Assembly: GCA_964017195.1 (NCBI GenBank)
Contig: OZ024889.1
Location: 57,538,074 to 57,602,073, forward strand
Direction: 5' to 3'
Origin: Siderastrea radians
Lineage: Eukaryota > Cnidaria > Anthozoa > Scleractinia > Rhizangiidae
Length of the DNA stretch: 64,000 bases
The position numbers and the translations under genes were made by a program. The notes beneath the pieces are model-generated. The model worked only from the letters and a program-made list of their open reading frames with translations, ran no database searches and was not told the DNA's origin. Below, piece after piece: positions 22,828-34,653 of this stretch. Position 1 is the stretch's first letter, and every line of letters begins with the position of its first letter.

Positions 22828-25800
22828 TCACGCATCACAGATGCAGAGAGCGGTCCACTTAGCTCTGTATTTTTCATAATTGGAGTTTTTAATGGCCATT
22901 TGTCTTTCGCATTTAATTCTACTTTCCAGTAAGGCGAGAAAGACCTGTAAGCATGGAGTCTCTGACTGGTTTCTTGCAAGATATACATGATATTTAGCAA
23001 CAAGAAGATAATGATTTAACGCGTAAAAGCTGGTAATTTCTGGTTTGTAGCCGTAAAGAACTTCGATGGAATTAGGATCGATGTTGTCCGGACGCTTAGT
23101 ATTCCACCACATTATAGCGTCTTTCCGGAAGATTTTAACATCAGGGCACTCACAAAACATGTGTACAAGTGTTTCGTTTTGGAAATGGCAGCGATCGCAT
23201 CTTGGAGAATCTTTTATGTTCATTTTATAGAGAGAGAGATTGGTGGGAATGACGTTATGTATGAGTTTAAACTGAAAGCTTCTCAATTTATTTTCAACGG
23301 TGACTTTGAAAGAAAGTTCGTAGACAACCTTTACATTCGGCACTTGTTTTTTAAGATTGATTTCGACGATGGGAGGAGAGAAGGACCTTTCTGCAAACAT
23401 TAAACGGGCTTTTCTAGTAGAGGAGATGGCATGGCCATTGGAAAGAGTCTTCAAGGGTTCGCCATCACCCTTTGCAATATTGCCTATGATTTCGCTCTTC
23501 CAAGCTTTTGGAATTGCTGCAAGAACACCAGCATAATCAAGGAAAGTACAGCGAACGCCGAATTTGCATTTAAAACTTTCGAATGAAAGGAAATGGCCAT
23601 CGGTATCAAGGAGGTCACTAATTATCAAAATGCCTTTATTAACCTATGTTTTATAATAAATTGTCTTTCCAATTAATCCTTATAAAACGATTGTTCCATA
23701 TGATTTCTTGTTTAAATTCATTTGCATTAAGGGGATCTTTGGAATTGAGTTCTTGCCAAACTGCCAAAACATTTTTGTAAAAAGCAGAAAGATTTTTAAG
23801 GTCAAGGAATTTTAGGTCGTAATTGCATTGAAATAAGAAAGCTCCTCCGACCTTACCTAACATGGAATCAAGGAAGGCACACCAGTGGCTGTCAGTTGCT
23901 TTGCAATATAATAACGATTAACCCAGGCGGTCATAAGCGACTTGACAACGTCAGAAAAAATAACCATGTTAAGACCGCCGTTGCATATTGGGCCAATCAG
24001 CGTTTTTCTTTTGATTTTATCTGGTTTGAAGTTCCAAATGAAGGAGAGGATACTGCTGTTGACTTCTTTTACAAATTCGGCGGGAACGTTTAATACAGAG
24101 CAGCTATAAACAAGTTTGGCAACTGCTAGATTTTTGACAATGGTTATCCTGCCTAAGATCGTTAAATGTCTGTTTGACCAGATATTCAAGACATTTTTGA
24201 GTTTAGCGAGCCGCTCGTCTAAATTTATTTTGTTCCCAACGAGAACGTTATAAGGGAACGCAATTCCAAGAGCAGTAACGTATTGTTTCGGCCACGAAAT
24301 ACCAAACGGTTCGTCTTTGCCTAATCTACTCTTCCAAGAACCAAGCCGCAAACCCTCGGTTTTCGACTTATTAATTTTTAAGCCAGAATGGTCGCCAAAT
24401 TGATCAAGAAGAGTGAATAAGGACGCCGCAGATGAGTCGTCGCGAATGAAAGCGGTGGTGTCATCGGCGTACAAGCTGAGTTTAGTGATCTTATTTCCAT
24501 TTTCAAGACCTTTGATTGAGTCATTGATTCGTATTTGGTGGGCGAGAGGCTCCACAGCGAGAACAAAGAGCAATCCTGAAAGAGGACACCCCTGTCTTAC
24601 ACCTCTTTGTAAAGAAAAAAATTCTGACGAGTAGCCATTATTAACGACACAACTAGAAATATTGGAGTAAAAAGTATGAATCCAGTTGAGGAAACTTGGA
24701 CCAAAGTTCATAATGTCAAGCACTTTAAAAAGATAACCCCATTCTAACGAGTCAAAGGCCTTTTCAAAGTCTAGGAAGAGTATCATTCCCTCCTTATTTT
24801 CATGTTGTTCTATTATATCTGAAATTAGGCGGATGTTCTCGCCGATGAATCTACCTTTGATGTAGCCAGTTTGATCACTTTGGATCAGATGAGGAAGTAC
24901 CTCCTCTAACCGCGTTGCGATGCATTTGGTTGCCAATTTATAGTCTGTATTTAAAAGAGAGATAGGGCGCCGGTTTTTAAGCAGTAGGGGGTCTTTTTTC
25001 TTTTTTGGGATCAAGGAGATGATTCCTTGCCTCTGAGAGATAGAAAGCTCTCCTAGTAGGGCACCATGATTGAGGCAGTCAATCAAAGGGCCAGAGATGT
25101 CGTTCCAAAAACAGAGATAGAATTCTGCAGTTAAACCATCCGTGCCCGGAGTCTTATTGTGTTGAAAGGTCTTGAGCGCGGCAAGGCATTCTTCTGCAGC
25201 TATCGGACCTTCGCAAAGGTTTTGCTTTTCGTTGTCTAGTTTCGGTAAGGATTCATAATTAGAGAAGTTGGAGAACCGTTCAGCTGATGGCTGGTTTTGA
25301 GAGGTGTAAAGCTGGTTGTAAAAATTTTTCATAACAGTTAGTACAACCTTTGGATCCTCTACAGTGATACCCTCAGGTGTCTTAAATTTTGTTATATGTC
25401 TTTTTTCATAACTTTTTTTTTCTAAGCTAAAAAAGTATTTATTACATTTTTCCCCCAATTCGTACCATCTAGCTCTACTCCGAATAATGGACCTTTTAGT
25501 TCTTTGCACGGCAATTTCATCTAGTTCAATTTGAAGTTTCCTAGCCTCGTTTACGAGGGAACTGTTTTCTGGAGTTGCATCAATGCGCAAATTCATTTCC
25601 TCTAACTTTTGAAGAAGGTCCAGTTCAATATTTCTTTCCGTGCTTACTTTCTTTTTAGCGAAACGGATTGCAAACATCCTAATCTCCATTTTTAACATTT
25701 CCCAGTAGAGCCTTTTGTCAGCAATATCCTTGTGTTTCTCGGCTGCATGCTCGATAATGAAACTCATTTTTGTAACAAATTCTTCATCTTCCAAAAGTGA

Positions 25801-26565
25801 ATTATTAAACTTCCAATAGCCTGGACCTCTTTTTTCTTGTATATCTTCTGGTTTAATCGAGATGGTGACAGGAGAATGATCTGAATCATAGTAAGCGCAA
25901 ATGTTGGTTTTCGTAACACGGCTTAAAAGTCGTTTCGAGATAAGCCAGAAATCCAGCCTACATTTGATTTTCACTGAGCTATTTCTCCAGGTAAACTGCA
26001 TTTCATGCGGATGTTGTTCGCGCCAGGAATCGACTAGGTCATAGTTGTTACAAAGTGCCTCAACAGAATGGATTACATTTTTTTTTAATTGAATGTCTTT
26101 GCCTCCGAATTTATCCAACGCTGACAACGGGCAGTTAAAGTCTCCACCAATAAGGATATTGTCGGTTTGGCATTTACGAATGGAATCGGTTGTCTTTTGA
26201 TAGAAGTTAATTTGCTGGTTCTGGTCGTTTGGAGCATAAATATTGACGAGGCAAAATTCATCTTCATCAACGATTGTATTTACAATCAGAAATCTGCCAT
26301 TTTTATCTGCAGTGACATTTAGCACCTCTTTACTTAACGAGGGTCTGAAAAGAATCATAACACCTCTACTGTGTTTTGAACCGTGTGCGAAGAAAATTTC
26401 GCCACCCCATTCTGCTCGCCAAAGTGCCTCCAAGCTAGCATCGCTGTACGTCTCTTGCAAAAAAATTACATCAAATTTTCTGAGATGAAGCCACCGGAAA
26501 AGTTTTCTTCTTTTGATAGATTTGTTTAGGCCACTTGCGTTAAAGGAAACAGCGTTTAAGGCCAT
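22828..26565 (-). pseudogene. LINE ORF2: endonuclease-reverse transcriptase, frameshifted
   Basis: The ATG at 26565 opens 902 clean codons. An AP-endonuclease domain shows FLQETYSD near residue 40, IGGDFNCPL near 140 and YDSDHSPV near 230. The RT shows FLDFEKAFDSLEWGY, RGVRQGCPLSGLLF and LYADDTTAF (catalytic YADD near residue 700). The frame breaks near 23860 (continuing MLGKVGGAFLFQCNY in another frame, 23863-23651) and again near 23630. The C-terminal part (23628-22828) holds a zinc-knuckle-like CDRCHFQNETLVHMFCEC and ends at TAA 22828. The protein nicks target DNA and primes cDNA synthesis. Architecture matches L1/Tx1-group LINEs; the exact clade is not established. Confidence 0.88.
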
Positions 26566-26988
26566 ATACCCTATAGATTAATAAATTTCTTTCTAACCAC
26601 AAAATTGTGTATCACACTCTGCAACATGACGATAGCGTTTAGCCTTCTGATAAATGCCTTTGTGCCGATAGTGCGCCTGTCAACAATAGGCAGAGTAAGA
26701 ACTAGGTGAATATAGATCGTAGAAAGTACAAATGATACATAGCCACTAACACTTAACATAATAGGAACACTAATTAAGCCGCAAAGCAGCTTATTATATA
26801 AGAGGGAAAAAGTGCAGGTGTTATATATCATAGACTGCTATGAAAAGAAACAAAACCCTCCTACAAAAAACTCTCCACTAGATTAGGATAATAAGTGAAG
26901 CTAAAGGGAAGCGATGTGTGAAAGGGAGCGCATAGCTAAATTATATCGAGGAGGAAGAGGAAAAAAACGTTTAGGTTTAGGTAGCGAT

Positions 26989-27752
26989 TTAACAGATATT
27001 TTTTAAATCCTCGGCTTCATATATTCTCTTTACTTGATCACTTTGGGACTTTTTTATGAAAATTTTGCCGTCCATGGTCCAGGCGCTATACCAGTTGTTG
27101 TTCTTTTTAAATTTTCTGACTTTAGCAAACAGATCACGTCTGTAGTTTGTTAAGTTCTCATTAATATAAACAGCCTCAGTATTATGGAAATAGTTGCTTA
27201 AACTTACTGACTTGAGGTGTTTCCTGGCCTTGTACAGTTCATGGCCCTGTAAGACCTAAAGCGTACTATGATTGGTCTTGGATCGCCGCTAGGTCTACGT
27301 GTAGCCACTCTGTGGCAGATATCGATGTCGTTATTGGCGATATGTACGTTGAGAACTTTCCCAAGCTTGATGATTTTTTCGGGGAGGTTTTCTTCCGAAG
27401 ACTCGGAAATGCCGTAAATTTCAAGATTGTGTTTTCTGGTGTACTGCTCTAAGTCGTCTATTTGGTTTATTGCAGCTCCGAGGTCGTTTTTAATTCCATC
27501 TAGGTCGTCATTTAGGTCAGCAATTTCTTCTTCTGCATTGCGTACCGCTTTTTTAAGCGAGCTCACCTCCTTCTTCAACGCTTTCTTCTCCGTTTCCAAG
27601 CTTTCTACTTTGGCAATGTGAAATTCTAACGACTTCTGAAGTTCTTCGTATTGGTTACGTAGTGCTCTGTTTTCCTTAAGAAGCTCGTCAGTGTTTCTTT
27701 GTATGTTGTTTAGCGCTGTCCAGATACTTGACAAGTCGGCATGTTCGGCCAT
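26989..27752 (-). pseudogene. LINE ORF1: coiled-coil nucleic-acid-binding protein, one frameshift
   Basis: The ATG at 27752 is followed by a long heptad-rich coiled coil (residues about 15-115, Glu/Lys/Leu-rich), then HNLEIYGISESSEENLPEK and RPIIVRFRS, which resemble the RRM-type core of L1 ORF1 proteins. Near 27245 the frame shifts; the other frame continues with ELYKARKHLKS and NENLTNYRRDLFAKVRKF and ends at TAA 26989. L1 ORF1p trimers coat the element RNA. ORF1 lies about 420 bp upstream of ORF2, as expected. Confidence 0.8.
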
Positions 27753-28412
27753 GAGCTCTGTGGTCTTCGCGGATTTATTTGGAGGGATTTCGGGTGAACT
27801 GCTGCTGCTAGGCCTTTCGCCGCGCTTTCCTCTGATGATAAGCGGTGTTCCATCGCATTCGCCTAATTTTCAAGCCATTACGTTTTGATGCGGAGAGTTA
27901 GCAAGGCAGACTACTCAAAAACGCTGCCGTCCATGTTTGAACATGTGCGCATCGGGGGGAGTCTGGTTGCAAGCCCGCTCGCCAACCCCCCTTCCCCAGT
28001 GGCTCATGGAATGGCACGGCCATGACTTAGCTAGGCTCGATTTCCGCCGCTCTCTCGAGTCCGGTCTTTGTTCCTCCCCGAAAGAGACGCCTGGACGCGT
28101 GACCCGTTGACCTTGTCTGTGACGTAATTCGAAATAATTAATTTATGCGTCTCCGATGTAACTGGAAGTGAAATCGGACGCCAAATTTCTTGTTTATTTG
28201 GCATGTATTACGCGCCCGTGCCTACCCAAAAAATTTCGAATTTATAGTTTCTTCGGTACATTTCTGTACATTGCGAAATTGCTATAAATTTCTTCGATGT
28301 TCGAATGGATGGCTTAAAGTGCAAGCGATAATACTCCGAAAAATTTAACTCTAATAGTGGATGCGTCTTAGTGGCTGCTAACAAACTGACTTTCGAAAGA
28401 GAACTAAATTAA

Positions 28413-28768
28413 ATGGAAAAGTGTCTGATTTGCGAGACAGAATTTGTCGAGTGTAAACGTGGACAGTTACATCCGTAACGGACGCTGTTATCGAGATCCA
28501 AAGCGCCTTGAGAAGATCCGAGAAGATGCAAAAACTCTTCAACATTTATTGAAGGAAAAGTTTACAACAAATAATCGCCCGAAACATTGTGTTCCTACGG
28601 ACTCTAGAATTTCACCGAGTGTTGCCGCGCCGTCGAAATCTCTTCGCCACGCAACAGATCAAGTAAGAGGAAAGGCCGATAAACTCAGCGCTGATTCCAA
28701 CAGACTTCAGGTACCGCACTCGGTCTTGCATAAGAGAAGCCAGAGGAGAAATCACAAGGGCGATTGAT
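28413..28768 (+). pseudogene. Short ORF pair in the TIR element, unknown
   Basis: MEKCLICETEFVECKRGQL starts at 28413 and soon meets a stop. An overlapping frame continues from 28444 for 107 codons (KRLEKIREDAKTLQHLLKEK and a Ser/Lys-rich tail). The CLICETEF start looks like the zinc-binding N-terminus of transposon-encoded proteins, but I cannot identify it. It overlaps the helicase fragment on the opposite strand, and at most one of them is real at each base. Confidence 0.3.
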
Positions 28769-29032
28769 TTCGCATTTGAGAACGGTCTTACTGTGTCGAA
28801 CACAATCGGGGCTGACGGAAAAATTCAATGACTTTCCCGATCCTGTTGGTTGAATAACGAACACATCTAAACCGCTAACTAGCTTTTCAAGTGCCTCTCG
28901 CCGTAAATCTTTTAAATTCTTGATTTGAAACGTCTCCAAAACTCGCTCAAAAGCCGCATTCAACTTTTCCCAGGGGGGGGGGGGATAGAAGCGAGGCCTG
29001 GGACCGAGAAACGATGTTCTCACAACTTGCAA
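28612..29032 (-). pseudogene. RecQ-like helicase N-terminal fragment, frameshifted
   Basis: On the minus strand the sequence reads IKNLKDLRREALEKLVSG, then VFVIQPTGSGKSL (Walker A/motif I). After a frameshift near 28825 it reads ALVISPLASLMQDRVRYL (motif Ia region) and SVGISAEFIG. This is the usual start of a RecQ-family DEAH helicase core; motifs II-VI are absent. It lies inside a 2.3-kb TIR element, so it is a captured or element-encoded fragment. Confidence 0.65.
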
Positions 29033-29039
29033 AGCGGTC

Positions 29040-30100
29040 CAGTCAAAACGTGGACAGCGGTGTTCGTAATAATAAATATTTCCGATCGACGATCAACTTA
29101 TTCGAAATAGTTTGCAAAATTTATGTGTAGTTTGTCGGGGGAAAGTAAGCGGTGAGCGGCTAATCTCTCATGGAACGTTTTGTCAGTTTCGTACAAGAGA
29201 ATATTCGATGGAAGCGACATCGATGAAGACGCTTCTGTTTTCGCACTGTCTTTTTTGTTGCAGTGGCGAGTGGATCAGCTGCGAGCTGTACGGCAGTCAC
29301 GTTTCGCTTGTTTATACTTGGAGACCAGGTTTGCGAGAAACGTTTCAAAGTTGAATGTTAGAATTAGATAATTCAACGTAAATAAACTTCTCACCGAGAG
29401 AAAGCGCTTGAACTATTCAGGATTTTATTTCTTGTACTCCGCGACGTAATTTGTCAGTTGGTCTTTGTCTATCGCTGAACTGATGCATGTGATAAATAAA
29501 AATACTGTCAATGTTTCTTTTTACATCTCATTCTGTAACGAATTGATGGCATGAGATGAGACACTTATGGCTGTACTCGGTTTGCATGTTTTCCTCCAGC
29601 GTGGTCTAAATAAATTGCAACGGGAAATGTGCCATAAAACATCGATGGAAATAAATTCAATCAAAACCGCTATAACCTAATGCATGGAAACAATAGCTAC
29701 GCACAGAATACAAATTTTATTATCAATAATCCAGTTATGTGTTGACAAGATCATTTCACAGTTCAGTACTTTGAACCCGATCCCAGTATTTAACCCAGCT
29801 TCAGAGAATTCTATCTGATTCTGTACAGTCGATCAGCACAGACTGGATTGATCGAAGCGCTACTGTTCTACTTTGCGACTAAAAAACTTCGAGAGTAAAC
29901 TTTTGTCTTCATAAGAAGCAAAATACACGAAAACATGATAAAAGTGTAAACTACGATCAATTCGTCAATTACCTAAACGAAGGGACAAAACGGAATCCGC
30001 TGCCTTTGGCCGCCATAATTTTTTTCCCTTCAGCGTCCGAGTTCCGTTGGAACATGCAACATCTGCGCACGCGTAGGAGGCATATCCGCTGACTAGAACC
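29040..30100. other. Interior of the TIR element, no further gene
   Basis: AT-rich sequence with short overlapping ORFs on both strands and no recognisable domain. Confidence 0.4.
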
Positions 30101-30655
30101 TCACAGATTGCTTTGCAAGTTGTGAGAACATCGTTTGGATTTCATTTAAGAGAATGTATGGGAAGTTGCTTCCCCCCCCTGATCTTTTCCACTCTGATGA
30201 CATATGATAATTTTTGCGATAATGTTGCCAGACGAAAATCTGCAGGCGGCAACCTGATTGGCTGAAACCAACAATAGAAATCAGACGCGTCCAGCCGCTA
30301 TTTCGGGGGGATGAGTGCGGGCTCATTTTCCCGAACAGCGGCTGGTAATCGAGCCTATGACTTAGCATGACTTTCAAGATCCAAGGGAATACATTTGCAA
30401 TATCTTTAGTCCTTTGATTTTGAAAATTTCTTTCTTATAGGGCATTAAAAAATTCTTGCAAGTATTTATTTCTAAAGAAATCCATGCTTTGAATGTAGCG
30501 AATGTGCATATTTTACAGTGAAACCCATTAAACCATGAACGCCTAAAATTATTTCTGGAATGTTTATTGTTCTGTGACCAATCAGATTCGAGACGTAACC
30601 GCAACAAACCACAAGGATTTAGAGTAATTAGCTGAGAGATTTCGATCACGAAAGG

Positions 30656-33244
30656 CTATCTCTAAAATAAGGAACGGGGAATCAAGGAACGAGGAACGGG
30701 GAACGGGGAACGGAGAACGGGGAATCTCTAAAATAGGGAATCTCTAAAACAGGGAATCTCTAAAATAGGGAATCTCTAAAACAGGGAATCTCTAAAACGG
30801 GGAATCTCTAAAATAGGGAATCTCTAAAATAGGGAATCTCTAAAATGGGGAATCTCTAAAATAGGGAATCTCTAAAACAGGGAATCTCTAAAATAGGGAA
30901 TCTCTAAAACGGGGAATCTCTAAAACGGGGAATCTCTAAAATAGGGAATCTCTAAAATAGGGAATCTCTAAAACGGGGAATCTCTAAAACGGGGATTCTC
31001 TAAAATAGGGAATCTCTAAAATAGAGAATCTCTAAAACGGGGAATCTCTAAAATAGGGAATCTCTAAAATAGGGAATCTCTAAAATAGGGAATCTCTAAA
31101 ATAGGGAATCTCTAAAACGGGGAATCTCTAAATCGGGGAATCTCTAAAATAGGGAATCTCTAAAATGGGGAATCTCTAAAATGGGGAATCTCTAAAATAG
31201 GGAATCTCTAAAATAGGGAATCTCTAAAACGGGGAATCTCTAAAACGGGGAATCTCTAAAATAGGGAATCTCTAAAATAGGGAATCTCTAAAACGGGGAA
31301 TCTCTAAAATAGGGAATCTCTAAAATGGGGAATCTCTAAAATAGGGAATCTCTAAAACAGGGAATCTCTAAAATAGGGAATCTCTAAAACGGGGAATCTC
31401 TAAAACGGGGAATCTCTAAAATAGGGAATCTCTAAAATAGGGAATCTCTAAAACGGGGAATCTCTAAAACGGGGAATCTCTAAAATAGGGAATCTCTAAA
31501 ATGGGGAATCTCTAAAATGGGGAATCTCTAAAATAGGGAATCTCTAAAATAGGGAATCTCTAAAACGGGGAATCTCTAAAACGGGGAATCTCTAAAACGG
31601 GGAATCTCTAAAATAGGGAATCTCTAAAATAGGGAATCTCTAAAATAGGGAATCTCTAAAACGGGGAATCTCTAAAATAGGGAATCTCTAAAATAGGGAA
31701 TCTCTAAAACGGGGAATCTCTAAAACGGGGAATCTCTAAAATAGGGAATCTCTAAAATAGGGAATATCTAAAATAGGGAATCTCTAAAACAGGGAATCTC
31801 TAAAACGGGGATTCTCTAAAATAGGGAATCTCTAAAATGGGGAATCTCTAAAATGGGGAATCTCTAAAATAGGGAATCTCTAAAATAGGGAATCTCTAAA
31901 ACGGGGAATCTCTAAAACGGGGAATCTCTAAAATAGGGAATCTCTAAAATAGGGAATCTCTAAAACGGGGAATCTCTAAAATAGGGAATCTCTAGAATAG
32001 GGAATCTCTAAAATAGGGAATCTCTAAAACGGGGAATCTCTAAAATAGGGAATCTCTAAAATAGGGAATCTCTAAAATGGGGAATCTCTAAAGTAGGGAA
32101 TCTCTAAAACAGGGAATCTCTAAAATAGGGAATTTCTAAAATAGGGAGTCTCTAAAATAGGGAATCTCTAAAATGGGGAATCTCTAAAATAGGGAATCTC
32201 TAAAATGGGGAATCTCTAAAATAGGGAATCTCTAAAACGGGGAATCTCTAAAATAGGGAATCTCTAAAATAGGGAATCTCTAAAACGGGGAATCTCTAAA
32301 ACGGGGATTCTCTAAAATAGGGAATCTCTAAAATAGAGAATCTCTAAAACGGGGAATCTCTAAAATAGGGAATCTCTAAAATAGGGAATCTCTAAAATAG
32401 GGAATCTCTAAAATAGGGAATCTCTAAAACGGGGAATCTCTAAAACGGGGAATCTCTAAAATAGGGAATCTCTAAAATGGGGAATCTCTAAAATGGGGAA
32501 TCTCTAAAATAGGGAATCTCTAAAATAGGGAATCTCTAAAACGGGGAATCTCTAAAACGGGGAATCTCTAAAATAGGGAATCTCTAAAATAGGGAATCTC
32601 TAAAACGGGGAATCTCTAAAATAGGGAATCTCTAGAATAGGGAATCTCTAAAATAGGGAATCTCTAAAACGGGGAATCTCTAAAATAGGGAATCTCTAAA
32701 ATAGGGAATCTCTAAAATGGGGAATCTCTAAAGTAGGGAATCTCTAAAACAGGGAATCTCTAAAATAGGGAATCTCTAAAATAGGGAGTCTCTAAAATAG
32801 GGAATCTCTAAAATGGGGAATCTCTAAAATAGGGAATCTCTAAAATGGGGAATTTCTAAAATAGGGAATCTCTTAAACGGGGAATCTCTAAAATAGGGAA
32901 TCTCTAAAACAGGGAATCTCTAAAACAGGGAATATCTAAAACAGGGAATCTCTAAAACAGGGAATCTCTAAAATAGGGAATCTCTAAAATAGGGAGTCTC
33001 TAAAATAGGGAATCTCTAAAATGGGGAATCTCTAAAATAGGGAATCTCTAAAACGGGGAATCTCTAAAATAGGGAATCTCTAAAATGGGGAATCTCTAAA
33101 ATAGGGAATCTCTAAAACAGGGAATCTCTAAAACAGGGAATCTCTAAAACAGGGAATCTCTAAAATAGGGAATCTCTAAAATAGGGAATCTCTAAAACAG
33201 GGAATATCTAAAACAGGGAATCTCTATAATAGGGAATCTCTAAC
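30656..33244 (+). repeat. 16-bp satellite array, left (about 160 units)
   Basis: The unit is GGGAATCTCTAAAAYR. The last two bases take essentially only TA, CG, TG or CA. The outer edge (30670-30725) is a GGAACGGGGAAC sub-repeat. Rare variants recur at fixed spacing: TCTAGAATAG at 31991 and 32631, and AAGTAGGGAA at 32091 and 32731, each 640 bp (40 units) apart, showing a higher-order duplication. Confidence 0.97.
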
Positions 33245-34653
33245 ATATAGGATCCTACTTTCGTCGGTATGCATTTTTTTCTCAGCCTGAATAATAGGCC
33301 TTTCAATTGATCCAAATATGGTGCGGATTACAGTGTCTGCGCGAGAAAGAGGGAATCGGATGTCAAAAAATTGTAATCAAATTTCAGTTCAGAAATGGTT
33401 TAGAATCCTTGAAGTTGAAGGGGTGTAGCTGATCAGAAAATGTAAGCAGAAACATTTTTCCATTTTCTGTCAATTTTTCCGAGCACACTGGAAACGTTAC
33501 TGGAAATCGCGACTGCTGGTTTTCTCTGCTACACCTTTCAGACTGGATCGGGTGAAATATTCCGAAGAGGCGAAGAAATGAGTAAGTAATTATCCCTAGT
33601 TACGTTGCTTTGAAATTTATGCGTCATTGTGACGGATAAAACTTTAGACAATACCAAACAATAACATGTCCTTACCGAAAAGGAAACGTGTGAATTGCCA
33701 AATTAAAAACTGGCTACAAAACCTTGCAAGTTTAAAAGTACCATGACCGTGCACATTCCTTTGTTTAAAGTTCATATGCTGTGGCTGAATATCTTAACAG
33801 TAACAATTTGATTGGTTAGTTGCTCATGCAAAATTCAAAACCTAACAAAAGTAATAAAACAAAGGACTTCACTGAGCTTCATAAACCAGATTCTTTTATT
33901 ACCTATGGTTGAATTAAAACCCTTTTTAATTGTAATTTTAACAAAACTCTTCTCTTTTACGAATTTGCACCCTTATCTTACATAGAATAAACTGTATTCT
34001 CTGAAACTCTCGTGAAAAAAAAACTGCATTTCTGATACGTTTGGCAGCAAACAGTGTTCGTTAACAGTTGTAATTATTAGGATACGTTTTTAACAGTGTT
34101 ATCAACAACAACAACAATCTCGTGCGACTTGGTACTGCTTGTTAGGGCCCTCTAACTGACACAAGTTAAGCAAGGCATTTGAGGGCCAAAACAAAAAAAT
34201 TTCTGTTTTAAGGTCAATAACAAGACACTCAAACTTGTTCGAACTGGGCTTCCAGAGAAAAAATAAACATCATCGAAGGCACTGGGAAAGATTAACCCGA
34301 GCCGGATTCGATGTTTGCCAAATCAGCAAAGCGCGTCCTGTAGACTGCATTCCCATTTTCCAATAACCTTTCAAGCGGCAACTTTCTGTTTCGATTTCTT
34401 CTTTCCCCTTTTGATCTCGACAAGATACCCGGCCATCAGCCCGCGATATACAGCCGTAGTAAGTTCGATCTTAACAATTTGCGCGTTGAAACAAATACTT
34501 TAAAAATGGTTATTATATGTATATGTCAAATAACTGATATTTAGACTGAGAGACTTTAGACAATGGGAAAGCGACGATTTATTGGCTGACTGATACCGGA
34601 TGCAGTATCAATTACGCAACTACTGCACAGCTGTTTGCCTTAAACGACTTCAC
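33245..34653. other. Element core, left part, no gene recognised
   Basis: AT-rich sequence; a short CAACAA tract lies at about 34106. No domain-bearing ORF. It may be 3' flank captured with the kinase gene. Confidence 0.4.

Larger units (their letters stand above)
22520..27957 (-). mobile_element. LINE of the L1/Tx1 type with both ORFs, inserted in unit 1
   Basis: The element reads on the minus strand: 5' end near 27957, ORF1, ORF2, a 3' UTR with CA and TA microsatellites (22710-22760) and a terminal poly-A (poly-T at 22520-22528). GGAGTCTGGTT occurs on both sides (22509-22519 and 27958-27968) and once in the undisturbed units 2 and 3 (allowing for G-run length), so it is the target-site duplication. 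At 5.4 kb it appears close to full length, though both ORFs now carry frameshifts. Confidence 0.88.
28032..30357. mobile_element. TIR element with 9-bp target duplication carrying a helicase fragment
   Basis: TGACTTAGC at 28023-28031 and 30358-30366 flank a 2,326-bp element that begins TAGGCTCGATTTCC and ends with the near complement, with a TIR of about 20 bp. Units 2 and 3 contain the uninterrupted site once. A 9-bp duplication points to a Mutator-like or related superfamily; no transposase was recognised. An inner inverted pair (CGATGTTCTCACAACTTG near 29012 and its complement near 30112) is also present. Confidence 0.8.
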
